Shown piece by piece: positions 7,032 to 17,500 of a DNA stretch of 64,000 nt (position 1 is the stretch's first letter; each line of letters opens with the position of its first letter). The translations under genes and the position numbers were made by a program. The stretch is from positions 248,001-312,000 of the forward strand of contig NZ_BMER01000006.1 of assembly GCF_014636865.1 (NCBI RefSeq), given 5' to 3'. The DNA comes from Parapedobacter pyrenivorans (GTDB lineage: Bacteria > Bacteroidota > Bacteroidia > Sphingobacteriales > Sphingobacteriaceae). Under the pieces are notes generated by a model. The model saw nothing but the letters and a program-made list of their open reading frames with translations, did not search any database and was not told the origin of the DNA.

Positions 7032-8447
7032 ATGCAACGAATTATATGTACAGGATTAACATTTTTCCTGTTAACTCAGGCGCTTAGCCAAACCCTGTCT
7101 CAGAAAATTGAAACAGCTTTCCGAACATTTGAATTGCACGAAAGCCTGGCCAATGGAGTAGCCTCACTCACGGTTATCAATGCCAAAACAGGCAGCGTGG
7201 TATTTGCTAAGCATGAAAAATTGGGCATGGCCCCGGCGTCTACCCTCAAGACCGTTACCTCAGCTGCGGCATATCATGTGCTGGGTGCGGGGTATACCTT
7301 TGAGACGACCTTATCCTATACCGGGCAAGTCGATGCTTCGGGCACCTTGAAGGGGGATATTGTTATCTTGGGCTCCGGAGATCCATCATTGGGTAGTGAC
7401 CGTTTCCCACGGGCGACGGATACGCTATTGCTCTCCACTTGGATTCAAGCCATAAAAGCTGCCGGTATACGCAAAATCGAAGGCGGCATCGTTGCCGATG
7501 ACCGGCTATACCATGGACAAACCGCTCCGCGGGGTTGGACATGGCAGGATATGGGCAACTACTATGGGGCTGGTGTATCAGCGCTCAATTGGCGGGAGAA
7601 CGCCGTGGGCGTTAATTTTATTCCAGGTACCACACCTGGGGCGTCGACCCGAATCGCCAATACGACCAACGATATCAGCTACCTTCAGCTGGTTAATGAA
7701 ACCATGACGGGAAACCGCGGTACGGGTGACCGCGTATATGCTTTCTCCGCACCCTATTCTTCTCGCACATACCTGCGCGGCACCTACGGCATAGACCTCA
7801 AAAAAACAATTTACTTATCCCTTCCTGATGGGGCTTACGATGCCGCTTACCAATTACACCGTTCATTGGATAAAGCCGGCATTGAACAGTCGAATATGCC
7901 CACCACTTCCCATCTGCTATCGCTGGCGGGCAGTAGCTTACCCAATGGTGGTACGAAGCTTCATGCACACCGTTCTCCCGCCCTTGGTGAACTCGTTTAT
8001 TGGTTCAACCAAAAAAGCATCAACTTATATGGAGAGGCCCTATTGATTGCCATGGCCAACCGGCAGGAGAACAAAACCGATACGCGCGATGCTGCGGAAA
8101 TACTGCAAGAATTTTGGGCGAGTAAGCTAGACATCCCTGAAGGTGAGCTGAAAATCATGGATGGTAGCGGGCTTTCTCCGGAAAACCGGGTAACGACCAA
8201 TGCGCTTGCGCGTATCTTGATGTCGGTGAAGAAAGAGCCCTGGTTTGCCAGTTTCTTTGAAAGCCTACCCGTATATAATGGAATGAAAATGAAAAGCGGC
8301 ACAATCGGTGGCGTGTTGGGATACACGGGATACCAAACTGCCAAGGATGGTACGCCGCTGGTATTCGCTTTGTTGGTGAATAATTACCAGGGACCGGCCT
8401 CACCGATGCGGCAGCGGATGTTCCGGTTGTTGGATGTGCTTAAATGA
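7032..8447 (+). CDS. dacB: D-alanyl-D-alanine carboxypeptidase / endopeptidase, PBP4 type (S13)
   Basis: A 471-residue class C low-molecular-mass penicillin-binding protein with a signal peptide (cleavage near ALSQ, residue 20). The serine acyl-enzyme motifs are all visible: SxxK as ASTLK (Ser70, Lys73), SxN as SINLYGE (Ser329, Asn331) and KxG as MKSGTIGG (Lys421-Ser422-Gly423). The long insert between SxxK and SxN (GDIVILGSGDPSLG onward) is the usual domain II/III of the S13 family. It trims or cleaves peptidoglycan stem-peptide crosslinks in the periplasm. It is probably co-transcribed with the preceding metallopeptidase gene. Confidence 0.93.
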   Translation: MQRIICTGLTFFLLTQALSQTLSQKIETAFRTFELHESLANGVASLTVINAKTGSVVFAKHEKLGMAPASTLKTVTSAAAYHVLGAGYTFETTLSYTGQVDASGTLKGDIVILGSGDPSLGSDRFPRATDTLLLSTWIQAIKAAGIRKIEGGIVADDRLYHGQTAPRGWTWQDMGNYYGAGVSALNWRENAVGVNFIPGTTPGASTRIANTTNDISYLQLVNETMTGNRGTGDRVYAFSAPYSSRTYLRGTYGIDLKKTIYLSLPDGAYDAAYQLHRSLDKAGIEQSNMPTTSHLLSLAGSSLPNGGTKLHAHRSPALGELVYWFNQKSINLYGEALLIAMANRQENKTDTRDAAEILQEFWASKLDIPEGELKIMDGSGLSPENRVTTNALARILMSVKKEPWFASFFESLPVYNGMKMKSGTIGGVLGYTGYQTAKDGTPLVFALLVNNYQGPASPMRQRMFRLLDVLK

Positions 8448-8532
8448 TTTGGCGATTGACATTTTGGAGCGATGCTGAATAGGGGCGTACTTTCAAATTT
8501 TCAAATTGTCCTGTTTTCAAATCAAATAATCC

Positions 8533-8540
8533 TACATTTG
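8533..8540 (+). promoter_or_regulatory. -7 promoter element upstream of maeB (TACATTTG)
   Basis: TACATTTG is an exact match to the TAnnTTTG -7 box, 35 bases before the maeB ATG at 8575. The upstream stretch TTTTC at 8513-8517 is at the right distance for a degenerate -33 element. It marks the likely start of the maeB-ruvA transcript. Confidence 0.6.
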
Positions 8541-8574
8541 CATCGGATTGCTGCTGCAAAAACCAATAAAAAAC

Positions 8575-10863
8575 ATGAATAAGACTAATCGTAAGCAAGA
8601 TGCTTTGGACTACCATTCCAAAGGGAGGCCCGGCAAAATTGCTGTTGTACCAACGAAACCCACCCATTCACAACGAGATCTTTCATTAGCTTACTCTCCC
8701 GGCGTTGCGGAACCCTGCTTGCGGATTGCCGAGAACAACGAAGATGTTTATAAATATACAGCCAAGGGCAACCTGGTCGCTGTTATCAGCAACGGAACGG
8801 CTGTCCTCGGCCTTGGCGACATCGGCCCCGAAGCTGGCAAACCGGTTATGGAGGGCAAAGGGTTGTTGTTTAAAATATTTGCCGATATCGATGTATTCGA
8901 TATTGAATTAGATACCAAAGATGTCGATGAATTTGTCCGCATCGTCAAATGCCTGGAACCTACATTTGGCGGTGTAAACCTAGAGGATATCAAAGCACCC
9001 GAGTGTTTTGAAATCGAACGCAGGCTTAAAGCGGAGTTAAAAATTCCGGTCATGCACGATGATCAACACGGCACGGCCATCATCTCTGGAGCAGCATTAA
9101 TCAACGCTTGTACGTTACAGAAGAAAAAACTAGAAAAAGTAAAGATCGTGGTGAACGGTGCCGGTGCGGCTGCGATCTCATGCACACGCATGTATATCTC
9201 GCTGGGTGCCCGCAGGGAAAACATCGTGATGCTCGATAGCAAAGGATGTATCCGCCAGGACCGCCCCAACTTGGAGGCGACAAAAGCCGAATTTGCAACC
9301 ACCCAGACGATCGACTCGCTGGCCGAAGCACTAAAGGGCGCTGATGTGTTTATCGGACTTTCCAAAGGAGACGTTGTAACCGCCGACATGCTCAAATCCA
9401 TGGCCAAGAACCCAATCGTGTTTGCCATGGCCAATCCCGACCCGGAGATTGCGTACCCATTGGCGGTGAAAACCCGCAAGGACGTGATCATGGCCACCGG
9501 CCGTTCTGACTACCCTAATCAGGTAAACAATGTGCTTGGCTTTCCCTATATATTCCGTGGCGCTTTGGACGTACGAGCCACCGCCATCAACGAGGAAATG
9601 AAAATTGCGGCGGTAAAAGCGATTGCCGAATTGGCCAAGCAGTCTGTGCCCGAGGCTGTAAACCAAGCTTACAATACTCAAAATCTCAAGTTTGGACCTG
9701 AATATATCATTCCAAAGCCGACCGATCCCCGGCTCATTATCGAAGTCGCACCCGCCGTAGCCAAAGCCGCCATGGATTCCGGCGTATCGCGTAAAGCGAT
9801 AACCGATTGGGATAAATATGCAGAAGAGCTACGGCAGCGGTTGGGCCAGGATGATCGGATCATGCGCAACCTAAGCGAGGCAGCAAAACTTAACCCCAAA
9901 CGGGTAGTTTTTGCAGAAGCAGATAACTACAAAACACTCCGTGCGGCACAGATTGTAAAAGAAGAGGGTATTGCCCTGCCCATTTTATTAGGCAATAAAA
10001 AGAAAATCCACCAGCTTATCGATGAAAACCTGTTGGAACTTCGAGATGTACCGATTATCGACTCCTTGGAGGAAAAGGGCGAACCGCGCTTTCAGAAATA
10101 CGTCGATTTCCTCTATGCCAAGCGGCAGCGGCGGGGGATATCCTATTTAGATGCCCAGAAACTCATGCTCGACAGGAACTATTTCGGCGCGAGCATGGTA
10201 CAGTTCGGTGAAGCAGATACGCTCATTTCCGGGCTTACCAAAAATTATGCGACGGCCATTAGGCCGGCTTTGCGGGTCATAGGCACACAGCCCGGCAGTA
10301 AGTTAGCAGGCATGTACATGATGCTTACAGCTAAGGGGCCAGTGTTTTTCGGTGATACAACCGTCAATGCCAATCCCACCGCTGAAGAGTTGGTTGACAT
10401 CACCCTCCTGCTTCACGATGCGGTCAAAAAGATGAATATATCGCCTCGTATCGCCCTCTTATCCTTTTCAAACTTCGGCTCAAATGACGGCGATGTACCC
10501 AATAAAGTACGTAAGGCTGTGCAGCTGCTCCATGAAAAATACCCCGAGATACTGGTTGATGGTGAAATGCAGGCTAACTTCGCGATGAATAGCGACCTGC
10601 TCGCATCCAATTTCCCATTCAGTTCACTCAATGGAAGCCCGGCCAATACCTTGGTATTTCCGAATTTGGAATCGGGCAATATCGCCTACAAACTGCTTCA
10701 GGAAATTGGCGGCGCCGAAGCCGTGGGGCCAATCCTGCTCGGCATGAACAAACCCATGCATATTTTACAGCTCGATAGTTCGGTGCGCGAAATTGTCAAC
10801 ATGGTTACCATCGCGGTCGTCGACGTGCAATCAAGAGAGTCCATTACACCTAAAAAGAAGTAA
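8575..10863 (+). CDS. maeB: NADP-dependent malic enzyme with C-terminal phosphate acetyltransferase-like domain
   Basis: A 762-residue fusion of the MaeB type. Residues 1 to about 430 form the malic enzyme ([12 protein letters not shown], the DDQHGTA motif, the NAD(P)-binding [11 protein letters not shown], and FAMANPDPE). Residues from about 440 on form a PTA-like domain ([15 protein letters not shown] through [10 protein letters not shown]). The malic enzyme converts malate to pyruvate and CO2 with NADP reduction. The PTA-like part usually has a regulatory, acetyl-CoA-sensing role rather than catalysis. The start is put at ATG 8575 ([20 protein letters not shown]) rather than the in-frame ATG at 8548, which falls only 8 bases after the -7 box. 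ruvA follows after 10 bases. The order maeB-ruvA-sprA recurs in other Bacteroidota as I recall. Confidence 0.95.
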   Translation: MNKTNRKQDALDYHSKGRPGKIAVVPTKPTHSQRDLSLAYSPGVAEPCLRIAENNEDVYKYTAKGNLVAVISNGTAVLGLGDIGPEAGKPVMEGKGLLFKIFADIDVFDIELDTKDVDEFVRIVKCLEPTFGGVNLEDIKAPECFEIERRLKAELKIPVMHDDQHGTAIISGAALINACTLQKKKLEKVKIVVNGAGAAAISCTRMYISLGARRENIVMLDSKGCIRQDRPNLEATKAEFATTQTIDSLAEALKGADVFIGLSKGDVVTADMLKSMAKNPIVFAMANPDPEIAYPLAVKTRKDVIMATGRSDYPNQVNNVLGFPYIFRGALDVRATAINEEMKIAAVKAIAELAKQSVPEAVNQAYNTQNLKFGPEYIIPKPTDPRLIIEVAPAVAKAAMDSGVSRKAITDWDKYAEELRQRLGQDDRIMRNLSEAAKLNPKRVVFAEADNYKTLRAAQIVKEEGIALPILLGNKKKIHQLIDENLLELRDVPIIDSLEEKGEPRFQKYVDFLYAKRQRRGISYLDAQKLMLDRNYFGASMVQFGEADTLISGLTKNYATAIRPALRVIGTQPGSKLAGMYMMLTAKGPVFFGDTTVNANPTAEELVDITLLLHDAVKKMNISPRIALLSFSNFGSNDGDVPNKVRKAVQLLHEKYPEILVDGEMQANFAMNSDLLASNFPFSSLNGSPANTLVFPNLESGNIAYKLLQEIGGAEAVGPILLGMNKPMHILQLDSSVREIVNMVTIAVVDVQSRESITPKKK

Positions 10864-10873
10864 GGCAAACGTC

Positions 10874-11455
10874 ATGTATGAATACCTGAACGGCAAATTA
10901 GCCTATAAAGCACCGACACACGTGGTACTCGACGTAGGAGGAGTGGGTTACCATATTCATATTTCCCTGCATACCTTTTCGCAGATAAAAGACAATGAGC
11001 AATGCAAGCTGTACATCAGTTTTCAGGTGCGAGAAGATGCACATACGCTATTTGGATTCGCGGAAGAAGGCGAGCGCCGTCTGTTTGAGCACCTGATATC
11101 CGTATCGGGCATCGGCCCCAATACAGGCCGGATGATCCTATCGTCCATCACACCGGAGGAAATTCAATCGGCTATCATCAATGGAAACGTACCGCTCATC
11201 CAACGTATTAAAGGGATCGGCCCAAAAACCGCTCAGCGCATGGTGCTCGAATTGCAGGATAAACTCAAAAAGCAGGGGCCGGACGCTTTGATAGCTGTAC
11301 ATCGCCAGCAAAGCATACCGGAAGAGGCGCTTAGCGCATTGGTAATGCTCGGATTTGTACGTACGCAAGCCGAAAAAGTACTAACGAGTATCCGGTTAGG
11401 GAACCCTCAGCTGACCGTAGAGGCGCTTATCAAAGAAGCATTGAAAAAACTTTAA
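10874..11455 (+). CDS. ruvA: Holliday junction branch migration protein RuvA
   Basis: A 194-residue RuvA. The N-terminal OB-fold (MYEYLNGKLAYKAPTHVVLDVGGVGYHIHIS), the two helix-hairpin-helix DNA-binding motifs (LISVSGIGPNTG and RIKGIGPKTAQRM) and the C-terminal RuvB-contacting domain (EALSALVMLGFVRTQAEKVL) are all present. It tetramerises on four-way junctions and recruits the RuvB motor. The start is ATG 10874; a longer open frame from 10793 overlaps maeB and is not used. It is co-transcribed with maeB (10-base gap). Confidence 0.96.
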   Translation: MYEYLNGKLAYKAPTHVVLDVGGVGYHIHISLHTFSQIKDNEQCKLYISFQVREDAHTLFGFAEEGERRLFEHLISVSGIGPNTGRMILSSITPEEIQSAIINGNVPLIQRIKGIGPKTAQRMVLELQDKLKKQGPDALIAVHRQQSIPEEALSALVMLGFVRTQAEKVLTSIRLGNPQLTVEALIKEALKKL

Positions 11456-11518
11456 GGATTTTTATATAAATTCGCAACGAAAAAGACCGCTATATCAGCT
11501 ATTTAAAAAAACATCTAC

Positions 11519-14500
11519 TTGGAAAGAACGATACTATTTCGCTGTTTTTCGCTATTTCTACCGTTTCTACTCGCCATCACAGGCATTGCCGTGGCGCAGA
11601 CCTCCGTAGATTCAACTGGCAATGATAGCCTAAAGCTTAAGTATCCACTCAAGGACCTTCCCTTTCTCAACCTATACCAAAAAAAAAATGCACTTGATAT
11701 TGGTCTGCCATCCAACATCAGCCGTGAGGTTATATTTGACCCACTGACCCGGCAATACATTGTCCGCGAAAAATTAGGAAGCCGCCTATACAGACCACCC
11801 CAATACCTGACGATAGACGAGTATCAGGAATATGAGGGAAATTTGTTGAAGCGCAACTATTGGCGGGAGCTTTCGGACCAACAGCTGACCGACTATCGAC
11901 AGGATCGCCTGATCCCTACTATCTACGTGCAAAGCGAGGCGTTCGAGAAAATTTTTGGTGGGAATACCATTGATATCATTCCGCGTGGAAGTGCTGATAT
12001 CAGCATCATGGCACAGCACAATAAGAATGCGAATCCCATGTTCAACGAACGGCAGCGCCGGCAATGGGGATTTGACTTCGACCAGCGCATCCAGATGAAT
12101 CTAACCGGGCAAATCGGCGATCGCCTGAAGCTGACCACCAATTACAACACGGAAGCACAGTTTGATTTCGAAAATCAAATCCGGCTGGATTATACCGGAA
12201 AGGACGACGACATCATCAAGCGAATCGAGTTGGGCAATGTCAGCATGCCACTCAATACCACACTCATCAGCGGTACCCAAGCATTATTCGGTCTTAAAAC
12301 ACAGTTGCAATTTGGCAAGCTAAATGTGACCGGTATCTTTTCTCAGCAACGCTCGCAACAGCGAGAGATCACGATTAAGAACGGCGCGCAGGAAAGTGAA
12401 TTTGCATTGAAAGCCGATGAGTACGAAGACAACCAACACTACTTCCTAGCCCAGTATTTCAGAGAGAATTTCAATCGGGCCATGGCCCTGGCCCCTATTC
12501 TCACCACCGACGTAAACATTACCCAAATCGAAGTCTGGGTCAGCAACCGAAGCAATTCCGTGGATGATTCCAGGGATGTTCTGGCGCTGATGGATTTGGG
12601 GGAGTACAACCCCTATAACACGGCACGTATACCCGCTGGCGGGAATACCCGATACCCATCAACCGGCATCCCCGGTGAACCTGTACAACTGTATTCCAAC
12701 AGGCTACTGGAAATCCTGCCGGACGATGCTCGGCTTACCCAATCCAACGGTGCTCAGGCATTTTTTCAAGGTTTTGGTGCCAATGATAACTATGCTAAAC
12801 TTACCTATGCGCGGAAGCTCCGCGAAGGCACGGAATATACGGTAGACCGGCGATTGGGTTTTATCTCCCTCAATATGCCGCTCAACAACGACCAGATTTT
12901 GGCGGTGGCCTACCGCTATACAGCGGGAGGGCGCGAATACCAGGTGGGCGAGTTTTCAACGGATGTGCCGGTCACGCCCTCCCAACCACAGATGTTGGTG
13001 GCCAAGCTATTGAAAAATGAGATCCTCAAGACCAATCTGCCGATATGGGATTTGATGATGAAAAACATCTATTCCATCGGTGCCTACGGTGTTGGGCAAA
13101 ACAATTTCCGGTTCAACATCTTCCGTATCGAGGATGAAAGTGGTGTAGAGCGCCCAGCCATGTATGAAGGGCAGAATACGCAAAACAAACTCTGGATACA
13201 GCTGACCGGGCTAGATCGGCTCAATCCGCAAAATGCCCAACAACCGGATGGCTTTTTCGATTTCCTTCCGGATATCACCATCGATCCGGAAAGGGGTCGA
13301 ATCATGTTCCCACTGGTTGAACCCTTCGGTAGCGACCTTGCTGGCCAATTCTTGCCCGGTGCGGAACAAGCATTGATTGATAAGTACACCTATCAGGCGT
13401 TGTATGACTCCACCAAAGTCATCGCCCAGCAATATTTCCCCAATCAAAACCGATACCTCATTAAAGGATCGTACGAATCTGAAGTGGGTACCGAATTCCA
13501 GTTGGGCGCAATCAATGTACCGCGGGGATCGGTGCAGGTGTTTGCCGGTCCGGCCCCCCTCCAGGAAGGCGTGGATTTCATGGTCGATTATGATATCGGC
13601 CGTGTGCGTATCCTCAACCAAGCTTTGTTGCAATCTGGTCAACCCATCCGCATCAAGATGGAAAACAACCAATTATTCGGACTGCAACAGCGCACAATGC
13701 TCGGCGGACGGCTCGACTACATGGTAAACGAAAAGCTTCAATTGGGTGGTACGATCATGAACCTGACCGAACGTCCGCTGACCCAGAAGGTAAATATCGG
13801 GGAAGAACCCATCTCTAACACGATGTGGGGGCTGGACCTCTCCTACAACTCACCGTCGCGCTGGCTTACCCGGATGGTCGACAAAATACCCTTCCTGGAT
13901 ACGAAAGAGCCGTCGTCCATATCGTTTTACGGCGAATTTGCGCAATTGATACCCGGGCATCCACGGGCACTCAATTTCGCCGGTACCCGGAGCGGTATCA
14001 CGTACGTCGATGACTTTGAAAACAGCCGTTCATTCATCGATATCAAGGGTGCGTTCAACTGGCAACTTTCGGGAACCCCGCAACTCTTTCCGGAATCGCA
14101 ATTGATGGATGATCTCCAGTATGGATTCAACCGGGCACGGTTTGCCTTCTATAATATCGATCCGATATTCTACCGCAGTATCAACCTCACACCCAGCAAC
14201 ATCGGCAGTACTGAATTGTCCAAACATCGCGTACGCGAAGTACTTGAACAGGAAGTATTCCCCTACCGCGAATCAACCACCGGGCTACCGATGTTCCTAT
14301 CCACGTTGGATTTGGCCTTTTATCCCACGATACGCGGACCCTACAACTACACGGCTAATAGCGTCAATCCAGACGGTACACTGGCCAACCCCCGCAGCCG
14401 GTGGGGTGGTATGTTCCGCAAAATCGACGCACCCGATTTCGAAGCCCAGAACATTGAGTTCATTGAAGTGTGGATGATGGATCCGTTCTTGACCAATCCG

Positions 14501-17500
14501 TCGTCCCAAGGTGGTGATTTATATTTCAACCTCGGCAATATTTCGGAGGACATCCTGAAGGACGGACGAAAAGCTATGGAAAACGGGATGTCGCCGTCGG
14601 GCGATCTTTCCCAAATCGATGAGACGAATTGGGGCCGGGTACCCCGCAACCAGCCGGTTATCCAGGCGTTCGACAATGATCCCGTGGCGCGGGCCCGTCA
14701 GGATATCGGCTTGGATGGGCTCAGTGATGTCGACGAACGTGGCTTCCACGGCGATTTCCTTGGTCAGATGCAGGGATTGCTTATGTCGGAAGCGGCCCAG
14801 GAATTAACCAGCGACCCGTCGGGCGACAATTTCCAGTATTTCCGCGGGCCGGAGCTGGACAACCAAAATGCGGGCATTCTGAAGCGGTACGAACGATTCA
14901 ACGGTCCGGAAGGCAATTCCAAAACCCCGGAGCAATCGGTCGGTGTGGAAACATCGGCTTCCACCCTCCTCCCCGATGGCGAAGATATCAACCGCGACAA
15001 CAATATGAACGAGGCGGAGGAGTACTACCAATACCGAATCTCACTGAGGCCACAGGATATGCAGGTCGGACAGAATTACATTTCGGACATGCATACTGCC
15101 GAAGTGGAACTGCGCAACGGTCGGAAAGAGCAGGTGAAATGGTATCAATTCCGAATCCCCTTATCACAGTACCAGGAACGCGTGGGCGATATCCGCGATT
15201 TCAAATCCATCCGTTTTGTACGGATGTTTATGACCGACTTTGCCGATACCGCGGTGGTGAGGCTGGCACAAGTGCAGCTCGTACGGGGTGAATGGCGGAG
15301 GTATAACTCGGAAAACAACAACGCCAAAGTCATTGCCGACCCCAGCATGGGCAATGTACCGCTTGACAACTCGACCATCGAGGTGGCTGCCGTAAACATC
15401 GAGCAGAATGGCAACCGCCAACCCATCCCCTATGTGGTTCCTCCCGGCGTTGAACGCCAACTGGACTGGGGGAACCTCAACAATAATGTACAGCTCAACG
15501 AACAGTCGCTCTCCCTCGATGTGAAAGACCTAAGGGATGGATATGGCCGTGCGGCCTACCGCACCGCAACGAATGACTTCCGGGCGTACGGCCGCCTGGA
15601 GCTATTTATCCATGCGGAAGGGCAATACCTGCAAGATGGCGATTTCAGGGCCTTCGTGCGGGTAGGTACGGATGACCAATTTAACTATTACCAATACGAT
15701 ATCCCACTGAAAATCACGCAGGCCGGCACACGCGATGCAGAGCTGATCTGGCCACAGGAAAACCGGATGAACATCCGGATCGCCATTTTCCAGGAAGCCA
15801 AAGAAGCCCGCAACAAAGCCATGCTCAACGGGCAACCGTGGCCCATTAATATGCCGTTTACCTTTTTTGATGGCGAGAACCGGGTAACCATCTTAGGGCA
15901 ACCCGATATCAGCAAAGTACGTTTTTATATGCTTGGCGTAATGAACCCATTGCGCGGCAGCGAGGTCGCCCCGCCCGGTGATGACGGGTTGGACAGATCA
16001 GGGTTGTTTTGGTTCAACGAGCTTCGACTCACCGATTTTGACGATAAAGGTGGATGGGCAGTGACCGCCCGGATGAATGCCCAATTGGCGGACTTTGCCA
16101 ATGTCACCGTTTCAGGAAGTAAAAGCACCATCGGCTTTGGCTCCATCGAGCAGCGTATCGGCGAACGCAGCCGCAGCGATGACATGTACTTCGACCTGGT
16201 TACGAACGCGGAGTTGGGCAAGTTTTTCCCCGCCGATTACGGCTTGCGCATACCGCTATTCTTCAGCTATACCCGGCAGGTGGGCACCCCTGAATACAAC
16301 CCCCTGATGCCGGATATCGAGCTCAACAGCGCATTGGCAAATCTGTCACGCAACGAGCGGGACTCGCTCCTGCGCGCGACACAGGATTTTACCACCCGCA
16401 GAAGCCTCAACTTCACCAACGTACGCAAAATACGCACGAACATTGATAAGCCCGTACGGCCGTGGGACATTGAAAATTTGAGCGCCACTTATGCCTATTC
16501 CCAGCATTATCACCGCGATTACCTCACCGAGATCGCCTTACAGAAGAACTACCGAGCAGCATTGGACTATACCTTTGCCAGCAGCGATGACTTGACATTC
16601 GAACCGCTTAAGAAGTTCATCAAGAATAAGCACTTGGGCATCCTTAGCGACTTCAACTTCAACCTGATGCCCTCGCTGTTGAATTTCCGTATTGACGTTA
16701 ACCGGGTATATAACGAAAATACCCTGCGGATAAACAATTCGGCGGATAATTTCCTGCCCGCTATGGGTACCCTATATAACAAGAACTTTTCCATGAACCG
16801 TCTCTACGGTATCAGCTGGAATCTTTCCAAATCGCTGAAACTCGATTTCAATGCCACCAACTACGCCATCGTAGACGAACCGGACGGGCGTCTGAACGGG
16901 CTTAAGCGCGACACCCTTTGGGATAATTTTTGGCGATTAGGCCGTACCACGGACTATAACCACATGATGAACATTACCTATACCCTGCCCATCCATAAAT
17001 TACCCGGCCTCGATTGGGTAAACGTAGATGCACGCTACGGTACACAGTTCAGCTGGCAGACCGAGCCCCTGCTATCGATGCTCAGCCAGGAAATCAATAT
17101 GGGCAACAGCATCCAGAATTCACGCACCATCCAACTAAACCCGACGCTCAATATGGCGGGGCTTTACAACAAGTTCGGATTCATCCGTAACAACACGGGC
17201 TTGGATGCCAGTGGTGCAACCGCCTTTTTTACCGGCCTGCTGACCAGCATCAAAAATGTCAATGCCGCTTATACGCGCGTACAAAACACGTTCCTGCCCG
17301 GGTATACGCCTCAGACGAATGTGTTGGGTTATGACTTTGACCAAAATGCGCCGGGCTGGGGATTTCTTTTCGGCAGCCAGCGTGATATCCGCAAACGAGC
17401 TGCTGAAAATGGATGGATCACAACCGATACCCTGCAGACGCAACTGTATATGACTTCCCTAACGGAAGACCTTTCCATACGTGCCATCCTCGAGCCCATA

